64,000 bases of DNA from Consotaella aegiceratis (GCF_036541425.1 NZ_JAZHFT010000002.1:248001-312000), one strand, 5' to 3'. Counted from the first letter of the stretch, positions 34,059-42,657 are shown. Made by a program: numbers and translations. Notes: a model not told the origin generated them from the letters alone.

Positions 34059-36380
34059 ATGACAGAACTGTTCAACGGGCGTTCGATCGTAGAGACGGTC
34101 GATGCGATGACCCTGGACGAGAAGGCGGAGCTGCTGTCCGGACGCGGCATGTGGCGCTCCCAGGAGATCGCCCGCCTGGGGGTTCCCTCGATCGTCATGA
34201 CCGACGGCACCTATGGCGTGCGCTATTCGATCGACCAGATCGACGAGGACAACGGCGAGCTGGACATGGCTGCCTTTCTCGACATCGTCAACCGGACGGC
34301 GCGCGGCATGGAGGAGGCCTTCGGTCGGACGAAGCCCGCCACCTGCTTTCCCAACGGCTCGACCCTGGGCTGCTCGTTCGACGTCGACCTAGCCTACGAG
34401 ATCGGCGCCGCGCTCGCCGCCGAATGCCAGGAATACGGCGTCAACCTGCTCTTGGGCCCCGGCATCAACATTCGCCGGACGCCGCTCGCCGGACGCTCTT
34501 ACGAATATTATTCCGAAGATCCGGTGGTGAGCGGTGACTTCGCTGCCGGACTTATCCGCGGCTTGCAGGACAACGGCGTCGGGGCCAGTCTCAAGCATTT
34601 CGCCTGCAACAATTCCGAGATCGAGCGGACCACGATGGACAGCGTGGTGGAGGAGCGGGCGCTGCGCGAGATCTATCTCCTCGGCTTCGAGCGGGCGATC
34701 GAACGGTCAGACCCGTGGGCGGTGATGAGCTCCTATAACGTCCTGAACGGTGTCCAGGCGTCGCATAACGAATGGCTGCTGACCGACGTCCTGCGCCGGG
34801 AATGGGGCTATGGCGGCCTCGTCGTCTCAGACTGGCACGGCATCAAGGACCGGCCCGCCTCACTTCGCGCCGGCAACGACCTTGACATGCCCGAAAGCGG
34901 CGCCCGTAAGGCGGTTCTGCGTGCGGCGATGGAGTCGTCATCGCTCTCGTCCGGGACGGTCGACGCCGCCTGCCGCCGGGTCCTGGACCTCGTCGCAAGG
35001 GCCAAGGCCGGGGAACGCGGCGGCAAGACCGATCTCGACGCCCACCACGAATTGGCGCGCCGCGCCGCGTTGGAATCGATCGTCCTCTTGAAGAACGAGC
35101 AGGCGTTGCCGCTCGGCAAGGGGCGGCTTCTTGTCGTCGGCGAAGGTGCGAAGTCGCCGATCGTCCAGGGCTCAGGCAGCGCAACCACAAATCCGCACCT
35201 GATCGACAATCCTTTCGAGGAAATCGTCCGCTGTGCCGGAGACGACGGCCGCGTCGACTTCTGCGCCGGCTGGCCCGCGTTTGAAGGAGATGGCGGGGCC
35301 TTGAAGGACGAGGCCCTTTCCCGAGCCTGCGATGCGGACGCGGTCGTCGTCTTCGCCAACAGCGTGGTCGGCGAGGACGGCGAGGGCGCCGATCGAAAGG
35401 ACTTGAATCTGGCTGCCGGCCAGGACGAGCTCATCGCGGCGCTGAGCAAAGTCTGCCGGCGCATCGTCGTCGTGCTCGCCACCCCCGATGCGGTTCTCAT
35501 GCCGTGGCTCGGGGATGTCGCAGCCGTCGTTCAGACGTTCTTCGGCGGCCAGGGCGTCGGTTGGGCCGTGGCGCGGATTCTGTTCGGAAAGGCCAACCCT
35601 TGCGGCAAGCTGTCGGCGACCTTTCCCAAACGGCTCGAGGACGTGCCGGGTTATCTGACCTATCCGGGAGAGAACGGCCGGCATCTTTATGCCGAAGGCA
35701 TCTATGTCGGCTATCGCGGCTACGACAAGCGAGATATCGAGCCGCTGTTCCCCTTCGGCTTCGGGCTCAGCTACACGACGTTTACCTATAGCGGATTGAG
35801 GCTGGACCGCAGTGCCGTCAGGGGCTCGGAAGCTGTCACGGTCTCGTTTCAGGTGACGAATGCCGGCTCCGTCGCCGGCAAGGAGATCTGCCAGCTCTAT
35901 CTGCGTCCCATCAATCCGCGGCTAGCGCGTCCGCCACGCGAACTGAAGGGCTTTGCCAAAGTCGCTCTCGAGCCCGGCGAAACGAAAACTGTCAGAATCA
36001 CGGTCGCCCCCCGCGACTTCCGCTACTACGATCCAGCCCATTGCGACTGGGTGCTGGATGACAGCTGGATCGCTGTGGAGATCGGTGCCTCCTCGCGCGA
36101 TATTCGCCTGTCCGCTGAAATCGAGGTCGAGGCTTCGATGGTGCGCCGCCGCAAGCTGACGCTCGAAACACAGCCGCGCTTCATCCTCGAAAATCCCGAC
36201 GCAAAGGCAGCGTTCTGCCGCTACTTCGAAAAGAAATTCGATGTCTCGGCAACCGACGCCGAAAAGATGCTCGAATACACATCGACATCGTTTTTCGGCA
36301 TCTACACGACGATTAATTATTTCTTCAAGAAAAACATTTCCGAAGGCGAGATACAGGCCGTGATCGACAGCATCGCCTGA
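34059..36380 (+). CDS. Glycoside hydrolase family 3, beta-glucosidase type
   Basis: A 773-residue GH3 enzyme with the N-terminal TIM-barrel domain, the GH3 C domain (about 340-580) and a fibronectin-III-like C-terminal domain (VSFQVTNAGSVAGKEICQLY). The nucleophile is D258 in VVSDWHGI. The region after the FnIII-like domain carries an extra 80-residue tail. There is no signal peptide, so it acts in the cytoplasm on an imported glycoside. It is encoded directly after a sugar importer, in line with release of glucose from a beta-glucoside and of an aglycone that the Mo hydroxylase block could degrade. Confidence 0.92.
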   Translation: MTELFNGRSIVETVDAMTLDEKAELLSGRGMWRSQEIARLGVPSIVMTDGTYGVRYSIDQIDEDNGELDMAAFLDIVNRTARGMEEAFGRTKPATCFPNGSTLGCSFDVDLAYEIGAALAAECQEYGVNLLLGPGINIRRTPLAGRSYEYYSEDPVVSGDFAAGLIRGLQDNGVGASLKHFACNNSEIERTTMDSVVEERALREIYLLGFERAIERSDPWAVMSSYNVLNGVQASHNEWLLTDVLRREWGYGGLVVSDWHGIKDRPASLRAGNDLDMPESGARKAVLRAAMESSSLSSGTVDAACRRVLDLVARAKAGERGGKTDLDAHHELARRAALESIVLLKNEQALPLGKGRLLVVGEGAKSPIVQGSGSATTNPHLIDNPFEEIVRCAGDDGRVDFCAGWPAFEGDGGALKDEALSRACDADAVVVFANSVVGEDGEGADRKDLNLAAGQDELIAALSKVCRRIVVVLATPDAVLMPWLGDVAAVVQTFFGGQGVGWAVARILFGKANPCGKLSATFPKRLEDVPGYLTYPGENGRHLYAEGIYVGYRGYDKRDIEPLFPFGFGLSYTTFTYSGLRLDRSAVRGSEAVTVSFQVTNAGSVAGKEICQLYLRPINPRLARPPRELKGFAKVALEPGETKTVRITVAPRDFRYYDPAHCDWVLDDSWIAVEIGASSRDIRLSAEIEVEASMVRRRKLTLETQPRFILENPDAKAAFCRYFEKKFDVSATDAEKMLEYTSTSFFGIYTTINYFFKKNISEGEIQAVIDSIA

Positions 36381-36410
36381 ACGGCTGAGGCAAGCTTGGG
36401 ACAAATAGCC

Positions 36411-37406
36411 ATGAAGTTCGGTCCTGTCCCGACGTTACAGGCGGAAGGTACGATCCTCGCCCATGCCGTCTGTCTTCCGGATATGAAATTGACCAAAGGT
36501 CGGCAGTTGCGTTCGTCGGACGTGGCCGCCCTCGCGCGGGCCGGTCTTGACGAAGTCGTCGTTGCGCGTCTCGAAGCCAGCGACGTCGGTGAAGACGAGG
36601 CGGCCGTACGCGCGGCCCGGCGCCTTGCCGGCCCCGGTGTCGTCGCCGGTCCGGCGCGCGGCGGCCGGGTCGATCTGCGCGCCCGGACACACGGAGTTCT
36701 GGTGATCGACCGAACGGCCGTGGACAGGCTCAACGCGATCGATGAGAGCCTCACCGTCGCGACGCTGCCGGCCTATGAAACGGTCACCGAAAACCAGATC
36801 GTCGCGACGATCAAGGTGATCCCCCTGGCCGTCGGCGAGCCGGCCATCGCGGCCTGGGAAGCAGCGGCTATCCCATTGGAAGTGAGGCCGTTCACACGTC
36901 ATCGAGTGTCCCTTGTCCAGACGATTCTGGCCGGCGCGAACGAAGCGCTTCTTTCCAAGACCCGCGACGTGACGGCCCGGCGGCTCGACGCCTTGGGAAG
37001 CACGCTCGTGGATGAGGTCAGAACCGAACATCGGACGCTTGCCGTGCTGCAGATCCTCGCCAGGCGCGCGGAAGCGAAAGATGACGTCATTCTCCTGTGC
37101 GGTGCCTCTTCGATCATCGATCGCAACGATGTCATTCCGGCCGCCCTTGTCGCGGCGGGCGGCGATATCGACTGGTTCGGGATGCCGGTTTTTCCAGGCA
37201 ATCTGCTTCTGCTCGGCCATATCGGCGCAATCAAGATCGTCGGATTGCCGGGCTGCGCTCGCTCGCCCAGGCTGAATGGCATCGACTTGGTGCTGCGGCG
37301 ACTGTTCGCCGGGTTGCCGGTCGGCGCTACAGAGATTCAATCGATGGGTGTAGGCGGGCTTCTTGGCGATCCACATCGGCCGGGGTCTGCCACCGAATGG
37401 GGGTAA
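36411..37406 (+). CDS. Molybdopterin-binding protein, MoeA/MoaB-like fold
   Basis: A 331-residue protein whose start MKFGPVPTLQAEGTILAHAV matches the first domain of alphaproteobacterial molybdopterin-binding proteins that often continue into a MobA-like nucleotidyltransferase domain. The MoaB-type fold with the LCGASSIIDRNDVIP motif is present. The protein ends soon after SMGVGGLL with an atypical tail, and no nucleotidyltransferase domain follows; instead decayed transposase sequence begins about 130 bases later. It may be a C-terminally truncated two-domain protein. It probably serves cofactor supply for the Mo hydroxylase. Confidence 0.75.
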   Translation: MKFGPVPTLQAEGTILAHAVCLPDMKLTKGRQLRSSDVAALARAGLDEVVVARLEASDVGEDEAAVRAARRLAGPGVVAGPARGGRVDLRARTHGVLVIDRTAVDRLNAIDESLTVATLPAYETVTENQIVATIKVIPLAVGEPAIAAWEAAAIPLEVRPFTRHRVSLVQTILAGANEALLSKTRDVTARRLDALGSTLVDEVRTEHRTLAVLQILARRAEAKDDVILLCGASSIIDRNDVIPAALVAAGGDIDWFGMPVFPGNLLLLGHIGAIKIVGLPGCARSPRLNGIDLVLRRLFAGLPVGATEIQSMGVGGLLGDPHRPGSATEWG

Positions 37407-37748
37407 CGGACGTTTGGCTATCCGGTTGGCTGGCCGATGAACGGCGTGCGCTCTCCGGATTTGTTCGCACCGGCTTCAGAGAACCACGGCCGTCGATACC
37501 CGGCGAGAGGCGTGTCCATCGTCAGAACATTTGGCGTAGATTGGGTCGCAGGCGGAGTTCATGATCCAGGACCGGCTGTCGTTCATGCGGTTTCTCGGCC
37601 TTGGGCTCGCCGACACGGTGCCGGACGCCAAGACGATCTGGCTGTTCCGCGAGCACCTGGCGCAGGCCGGCGCGATCCGGAACCTGTTTACCCACTTCGA
37701 CAAGCATCTGGCCAAGGCCGGCTATCTGGCGATGGGCGGTCAGATCTC

Positions 37749-37763
37749 CGGGTCAAGCCCGAG
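37749..37763. repeat. Short palindromic repeat, copy 1 (in transposase)
   Basis: CGGGTCAAGCCCGAG sits inside the 24-base segment that replaces the catalytic Asp codon region of the IS5 transposase. It is the exact reverse complement of 15 bases of copy 2. Similar GGGTCAAGCCC palindromes are, to my knowledge, common in alphaproteobacterial genomes. Confidence 0.65.
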
Positions 37764-38347
37764 GACCTCCGCGACGATCGTCGCGGCGCCCAAGCAGCGC
37801 AATACCGAGGAGGAGAAGGCGGCGATCAAGGCCGGCGAGGTGCCGGAAGGCTGGAAGGACAAGCCCGCCAAGCTGCGCCAGAAAGACCGGGATGCCCGCT
37901 GGACGGTGAAGTTCTCCAAGGCCAAGCCAGCGGAGGACGGCAAGAAGAAGGTCGACATCGCGGTTCCGACCTTCGGCTACAAGAGCCACGCCTCGATCGA
38001 CCGGCGGCATGGCTTCATCCGCGGCTTTACGGTCACCAGCGCGGCGGCCTACGACGGTGCGCAGCTCTGCGAAGTTCTCGATCGCTCGAACACCGGCTCG
38101 ACGGTGTGGGCTGACACGGCCTACCGATCCGCCAAGAACGAGGCGTGGCTGGTCAGGAACGGCTACGTCTCCAACATCCACCGCAAGAAGCCGGCGGGGC
38201 GGCCGATGAGCGAGCGAACGGCTCGCGCCAATGGCCGGCGATCGAAGGTGCGCTCGGCGGTCGAGCATGTCTTCGCCCGGCAGAAAGGGCCGATGGGCCT
38301 GTTCGTGCGCACCATCGGCATCGTGCGCGCCGAGGCGAAGGCTTGTG

Positions 38348-38364
38348 CTCGGGCTTGACCCGAG
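38348..38364. repeat. Short palindromic repeat, copy 2 (in transposase)
   Basis: CTCGGGCTTGACCCGAG has 6-bp perfect arms around CTTGA. It is the core of a 25-base insert that breaks the transposase reading frame and supplies an in-frame TGA. It is opposite in orientation to copy 1. Confidence 0.65.
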
Positions 38365-38574
38365 TATCGGCATGGCGAACCTCGTCCACAATCTCACCCG
38401 CTTCGTCTGGCATCAGGGCGAGGTGCGCCCGCATGGCCGGCACAATGGCTACCGATACCCTGCTGTAGCTCTGGTCCGGACCAAAAGCAGAACGCAGACA
38501 TCGATCAGGCACAGATCCGCCCGCCATCACCGATGCCATTGCCTTCGACGCCCAAAACGCCGGTTCTTCGAGGT

Positions 38575-39815
38575 GGCCAGTTACGACTTTCCCGATTCCA
38601 CCGAGATGTTTGGCGAGTTGTTCGGACGCTCGACGGCAACGACGACGGTCAAGCTGACGGCGAACAACTCGGTGAACATCGTCTTGCGGGAACATTTGAG
38701 CAGGCTGACGACGCTGCTTTCCATGGTGGGCGGAATCCTGACGATCGGATTGATCTCAGGCGGCCTGATCGTCGTCTACATGACCAAACAGCGTGCTTCC
38801 GGCAAACGTCTACGCACCGCGCTGGATCAGGCCCAGCAGGCAAACGAAGCAAAATCGATCTTCCTGGCCAACATGAGCCACGAAGTGCGCACGCCGTTGA
38901 ACGGCGTGCTGGGCATGGCCGAGCTCCTTCTGACGCGCACACAACTCGACGAGACACAGAGGCGCTTCGCCGAACAGATCAAGTCGTCGGGAACGACTCT
39001 CCTGGCCATTCTCAACGACATTCTCGACATTTCCAAGCTCGAGAGCGGCCAACTTTCGATCGATCCGATCCGCACCAATCTGCCCGAGTTGATGAGCTGA
39101 CATCGTATCGTTCTACGCGGGGACGGCTCAGCACAAGGGATTGCAACTGCTTCTGGACCTCGATCCCGACCTGCCGGAATTCGTGGAGATCGATCCGACG
39201 CGCCTGCGTCAGATCGTCGGCAATCTTGTCTCCAATGCGCTGAAGTTCACGAAGGATGGCGAGGTAGTGGCTACCGCCTCTGTCCGCCAGTATGACGACG
39301 CCGAGCAGCGCGGCATCGTCGAATTCTCAGTCAAGGACAGTGGCATCAGCATTTCCGATCAGGCGATCGGCAAGCTGTTTTCGCGTTTCATCCACGCGAA
39401 AGGCAGCACGACGCGATTTTACGGTGGAACCGGACTGGGTCTCTCCATCTGTAAGGAACTCTGCGAGTTGATGGGAGGCACGATCGGCGTGGTCAGCGAA
39501 GAAGGCCATGGCTCGACGTTCACCTTCTCGCTTCCGATGCCCGTTCTGAGGCCCGCCCGCTCCGGGGATGGCAGTCCACTCAAGGCGGTGGTCATCACTG
39601 CATCCCCGACATTGAAGCGGATCGTGAGCAAAGGGCTGGAAGCGCGAAAAGTCGCGTGTACCTGGTTCGAGCCCACGATCACCCTCGCCAAGGCACTGGA
39701 AGCGGAGATCTCCAAAGCCGAGCGTTTTGATGTGATCGTCGTCGACCAAGGCAAGCACATCAGCGAATGCGTCGAAATAAAGCGCCTCGTAAAGACCATA
39801 CCGGGCGGCAGGTAG
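38575..39815 (+). pseudogene. Hybrid sensor histidine kinase, frameshifted and truncated
   Basis: The first part reads a periplasmic tail, one transmembrane helix (LLSMVGGILTIGLISGGLIV), and the H-box FLANMSHEVRTPLNGV. An extra T at about 39098 turns LMSDIVSFYAG into a stop; the second frame continues with LLLDLDPDLPEF, N-box NLVSNALKF, and GGTGLGLSI, then a receiver-like start (LKAVVITASPTLKR). The protein ends at 39815 in the middle of the receiver, and the N-terminal sensor is missing where the IS5 debris begins. Three lesions make it a pseudogene, unless the single T is a sequencing error. Confidence 0.8.
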
Positions 39816-40020
39816 CGCGACCCGGCAGAACCCCGCGCAACCGGGACGGAGGGAGGTGGCGGCCTCGGCACCGAGTGCGCCGCTCGACACTCGCGCATGC
39901 CGATGGCAATGATCTTCCAGGGCCGGTCGACGAGCTTGTTTCAGGCTTGATATGCCTGCTTCGGGCTGCTTCTTACGTCCCACGACGGGCGATGGTCCGG
40001 CCGGGATTCGCTGGGGAGCC
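39816..40020. other. Intergenic region without recognisable features
   Basis: About 200 bases after the truncated receiver domain. No gene or structure was recognised; it may be decayed kinase sequence. Confidence 0.3.
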
Positions 40021-40437
40021 ATGATGAAGAAGACCTATCACGGGAGCTGCCACTGCAAGGCGGTGACGTTCGAGGCCGACATCGATCTCGACGCCGGCAC
40101 CGGCAAGTGCAACTGCACCTTCTGCCGCAAGCAGCGGATGTGGAAGGCCGACAGGATCGAGCCCGGCGAGTTTCGCCTGCTGTCCGGCGAGGAGGCGCTG
40201 GGCGACTACGGAAAGTCCGGCGCGTGGGGCGAGAGTCATCACCGCTTCTGCACCCGCTGCGGGATCGCCACCCACAGCCACGGCCGCTTGGATCACGTCG
40301 GCGGCGAATTCGTGGTCGTCCAGGTCGCGGCGCTCGACGATCTTGCGGTGGAAGTGCTTCTCGCCGCACCGCTGCGATATGCCGACGGCCTGCACGACAA
40401 CTGGCAGAATCCGCCCGACGAGACACGCTATCTCTAG
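40021..40437 (+). CDS. GFA-family (CENP-V/Gfa fold) zinc protein
   Basis: A 138-residue protein of the glutathione-dependent formaldehyde-activating (Gfa/CENP-V) family. Zn-binding cysteines are seen in GSCHCKAVTFEA, CNCTFCRK and FCTRCGIATHS. Members bind zinc and sometimes glutathione; a true formaldehyde-activating role cannot be assumed. The ATG 40021 start (MMKKTYHGSCHC) or 40024. It is a stand-alone gene between the kinase pseudogene and nasT. Confidence 0.88.
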   Translation: MMKKTYHGSCHCKAVTFEADIDLDAGTGKCNCTFCRKQRMWKADRIEPGEFRLLSGEEALGDYGKSGAWGESHHRFCTRCGIATHSHGRLDHVGGEFVVVQVAALDDLAVEVLLAAPLRYADGLHDNWQNPPDETRYL

Positions 40438-40604
40438 GACGATGCAGGCGCTGACCCTGGAACGCTACCACTGAGCGGTGGAATGCGGCGACCGGTAGGC
40501 GGAAATTCGGCAGAGGCCGCTTGTGCGCGTGACGTCCGGCCCGCGGAGGTCGGCCAAAGAATAATGCATTGCAGCATCGCGCCTGACCTGTGCAGTATGA
40601 TGCC

Positions 40605-41201
40605 ATGAGCCCAACAACGCTGTCGATTCTGGTCGTCGATGAAAACCGGGCGCGTGCGGCCATCATCGAGGAGGGCCTGCGCGAGGCGGGGCATCAGCAG
40701 GTCGATCTCATCACCGAGATGAAGGGACTCGTGCGGGAAATCGAACGCATCAATCCCGACGTCATCGTCGTCAATCTGGAAAACCCCAACCGGGATCGCC
40801 TCGAACACTTCTTTCAGGTCTCGCGGTCGGTGCAGCGGCCCGTGGCCATGTTCGTCGACCGATCCGACGCGGCCTCGATCGAGGCGGCCATCGCCGCCGG
40901 CGTCTCGGCCTATGTGGTAGACGGCATGAAGAAGGAACGCATCAAGCCGATCCTCGACATGGCGATCTCCCGTTTCAACGCCTATCGCAGCCTGACGCAG
41001 GAGCTGGAAGAGGCCCGCAATGAACTGGAGGCGCGCAAGGTCATCGACCGCGCCAAGGGAATCCTGATGAAGCTGAAGGGGCTCGACGAGCCCAGTGCCT
41101 ACAAGCTCTTGCGCAAGACCGCGATGAACGAAAACCGCCGCATCGTCGATATCGCGCGCAGTCTGATCACGGCGCAGTCGCTGCTGGGAGAGGACGGATG
41201 A
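40605..41201 (+). CDS. nasT: NasT, ANTAR-domain antitermination regulator of nitrate assimilation
   Basis: A 198-residue protein with an N-terminal receiver-like domain (LSILVVDENRARAAIIEEGL) and a C-terminal ANTAR RNA-binding domain (ARKVIDRAKGILMKLKGLDEPSAYKLLRK). NasT binds paired hexaloop hairpins in the leader of nitrate operons and prevents termination; without nitrate it is held by NasS. ATG 40605 is preferred over GTG 40590. It overlaps nasS by four bases. A matching leader with two hexaloop hairpins and a terminator lies at 42462-42611, just after nasS. Confidence 0.93.
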   Translation: MSPTTLSILVVDENRARAAIIEEGLREAGHQQVDLITEMKGLVREIERINPDVIVVNLENPNRDRLEHFFQVSRSVQRPVAMFVDRSDAASIEAAIAAGVSAYVVDGMKKERIKPILDMAISRFNAYRSLTQELEEARNELEARKVIDRAKGILMKLKGLDEPSAYKLLRKTAMNENRRIVDIARSLITAQSLLGEDG

Positions 41202-42325
41202 AACCGATCGAGATTCGCGCCGGCTACATTCCGCTGCTCGACTGCGCCCTGCTCGTCGTGGCGGCGGAACAGGGGTTCGCCGCCGAGGAGGGATTGGAGC
41301 TTCGACTGGTCCGCGAAACCTCGTGGGCGAATATCCGAGACCGCATGGGCGTCGGTCATTTCGACGTGGCGCATATGCTGGCGCCGATGCCGATTGCCGC
41401 GACCCTTGGGTTGGCTCCCCTGCCTACGCCGATGCTGGCACCCATCGCGCTTGGTCGCGGCGGCAACACGGTGACGGTCAGCACCGGCCTGTTTCGCGAG
41501 ATGAGGGAGCAAGGCTTCGACCGCGAAGGTCCGCGGGAGGCCGGCGCATCCCTCAGACACGTGATCGCGGCGCGTCGGGCCGGCGGTGGAGATCTCCTGC
41601 GGTTCGGCGTGGTCCATCCCCATTCGAGCCACAACTACGACCTGCGCTATTGGCTGGCAGCCTCGGGAATCGATCCCGCCACCGAAATCGAAATCACCGT
41701 GATCCCGCCGCCGTTCATGGCCGATGCTCTGGCTGCCGGTCATATCGACGGATTCTGCGCCGGCGAGCCTTGGGGTACGGTGGCGGTGGCGGCCGGCGCC
41801 GGGCGCATCGTCACCACGAAGGCCGAAATCTGGCCCCGCAGTCCCGAGAAGGTGCTGGGCGTTTCCGAGCGGTTCGCCGCAGAACACCCCGATGCCGTTG
41901 CAGGTCTGGTGCGGGCTCTCGCCCATGCGGCAAGCTGGTGCGATGAGCCGGCCAACCATCCTGTGCTGATCGACCTGCTGGGCGCGGCGAGCCGTCTCGA
42001 CGTCGATGCGAGCCTGCTGCGGCCGGCTCTGACCGGCGATCTGATGATCGAGCCCGATCGGGTGCGGCATGTGGAGGAGTTCGTGGTGTTCGGGCGCCAC
42101 GGAGCCAACCGGCCGGAGCCGCGACACGCCGGCTGGCTGTTTTCTCAGATGGCGCGGTGGGGCGACGCGACGATGTCGGACGACAGCCGACGGCGTGCCA
42201 TTGCCGTCTTTCGGCCCGACATCTTCGAGTCCGCCCTCCAGAAAAGTCCGATCGCCTCGCTCTTGGCGGCGCCGATCGCGCCGGCGCAAGACCCAGGCGA
42301 ACCCGACGACCTGTTTGATCGATAG
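41198..42325 (+). CDS. nasS: NasS, cytoplasmic nitrate sensor
   Basis: A 375-residue protein of the NrtA/CmpA nitrate-binding family that lacks a signal peptide (MKPIEIRAGYIPLLDCALLV), as expected for the cytoplasmic sensor NasS. Conserved ligand-site segments are DVAHMLAPMPIA, GVVHPHSSHNYDLRYWLAA and GFCAGEPWGTVA. Without nitrate NasS binds and blocks NasT; nitrate releases NasT. It is co-transcribed with nasT (ATGA) and lies 332 bases before the nitrate-importer gene, whose leader carries the target RNA. Confidence 0.93.
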   Translation: MKPIEIRAGYIPLLDCALLVVAAEQGFAAEEGLELRLVRETSWANIRDRMGVGHFDVAHMLAPMPIAATLGLAPLPTPMLAPIALGRGGNTVTVSTGLFREMREQGFDREGPREAGASLRHVIAARRAGGGDLLRFGVVHPHSSHNYDLRYWLAASGIDPATEIEITVIPPPFMADALAAGHIDGFCAGEPWGTVAVAAGAGRIVTTKAEIWPRSPEKVLGVSERFAAEHPDAVAGLVRALAHAASWCDEPANHPVLIDLLGAASRLDVDASLLRPALTGDLMIEPDRVRHVEEFVVFGRHGANRPEPRHAGWLFSQMARWGDATMSDDSRRRAIAVFRPDIFESALQKSPIASLLAAPIAPAQDPGEPDDLFDR

Positions 42326-42461
42326 ATGGTCAATTTGCTGCCTTTGAGGGCACTCTTCGCAGTTCACCGAACAAGCGGCTGCACACAAAATAAACAGATA
42401 TCGGACATGTGCAAAATCGCTTCATTTCGCGCTTGCGAGACGGTTTTGGAACGGTTATGAA

Positions 42462-42535
42462 AACCTACCGGCGGGTTGAAAAACTCGTCGCATAGCCAAG
42501 ACGGCTAGAGATTTCGGCGTCCAACGGCGGGCGCT
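42462..42535 (+). ncRNA. ANTAR (NasT) target: two hexaloop hairpins in the nitrate operon leader
   Basis: Hairpin 1 (42462-42477) has a 5-bp stem AACCT/GGGTT and the six-base loop ACCGGC. Hairpin 2 (42516-42535) has a 7-bp stem GGCGTCC/GGGCGCT and the six-base loop AACGGC. Both loops have A at position 1 and G at position 4, the known signature for ANTAR recognition. They are followed at once by a terminator hairpin. This arrangement is the established NasT antitermination target. Confidence 0.85.
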
Positions 42536-42540
42536 TCGGC

Positions 42541-42611
42541 AAGGCTGCCGACCTTGAGCGAGCATGCAGCGTTTCAGCGCGTGCGCGAGGTCGGGCAGCC
42601 TTTTTCATTTT
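42541..42611 (+). terminator. Intrinsic terminator of the nitrate operon leader
   Basis: A 14-bp stem with one bulge pairs AAGGCTGCCGACCT (42541-42554) with AGGTCGGGCAGCCTT (42588-42602), followed by a T-rich tract TTTTTCATTTT. It lies 47 bases before the nitrate-binding protein gene and after the two ANTAR hairpins, so it should end transcription unless NasT is bound. Confidence 0.85.
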
Positions 42612-42657
42612 CAAACCATCGGCACGCGGGCGCCTGGCGCCTGCCAGGGGAACGGCT

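Larger units (their letters stand above)
37541..38470 (+). pseudogene. IS5-family transposase, degenerate
   Basis: Sequence from about 37541 reads QAEFMIQDRLSFMRFLGLGL and continues through VPDAKTIWLFREHL, VWADTAYRS (second catalytic Asp) and the Glu region SAVEHVFARQKGPMGLFVRT of IS5 transposases. The N-terminal quarter is missing; an in-frame stop lies upstream. At 37747-37770 a 24-base insert replaces the expected VD before ATIVAAPKQRN, removing the first catalytic Asp. At 38341-38365 a 25-base insert adds a stop and frameshift; the normal tail GMANLVHNLTRFVW follows in another frame. The element is therefore inactive. No terminal repeats were identified. Confidence 0.85.

Noticed and set aside
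42380..42413. NtrC binding site in the nitrate leader
   Set aside because: TGCAC and GTGCA half sites are present but separated by 24 bases, far wider than the usual NtrC site, and no -24/-12 promoter with correct spacing was found.
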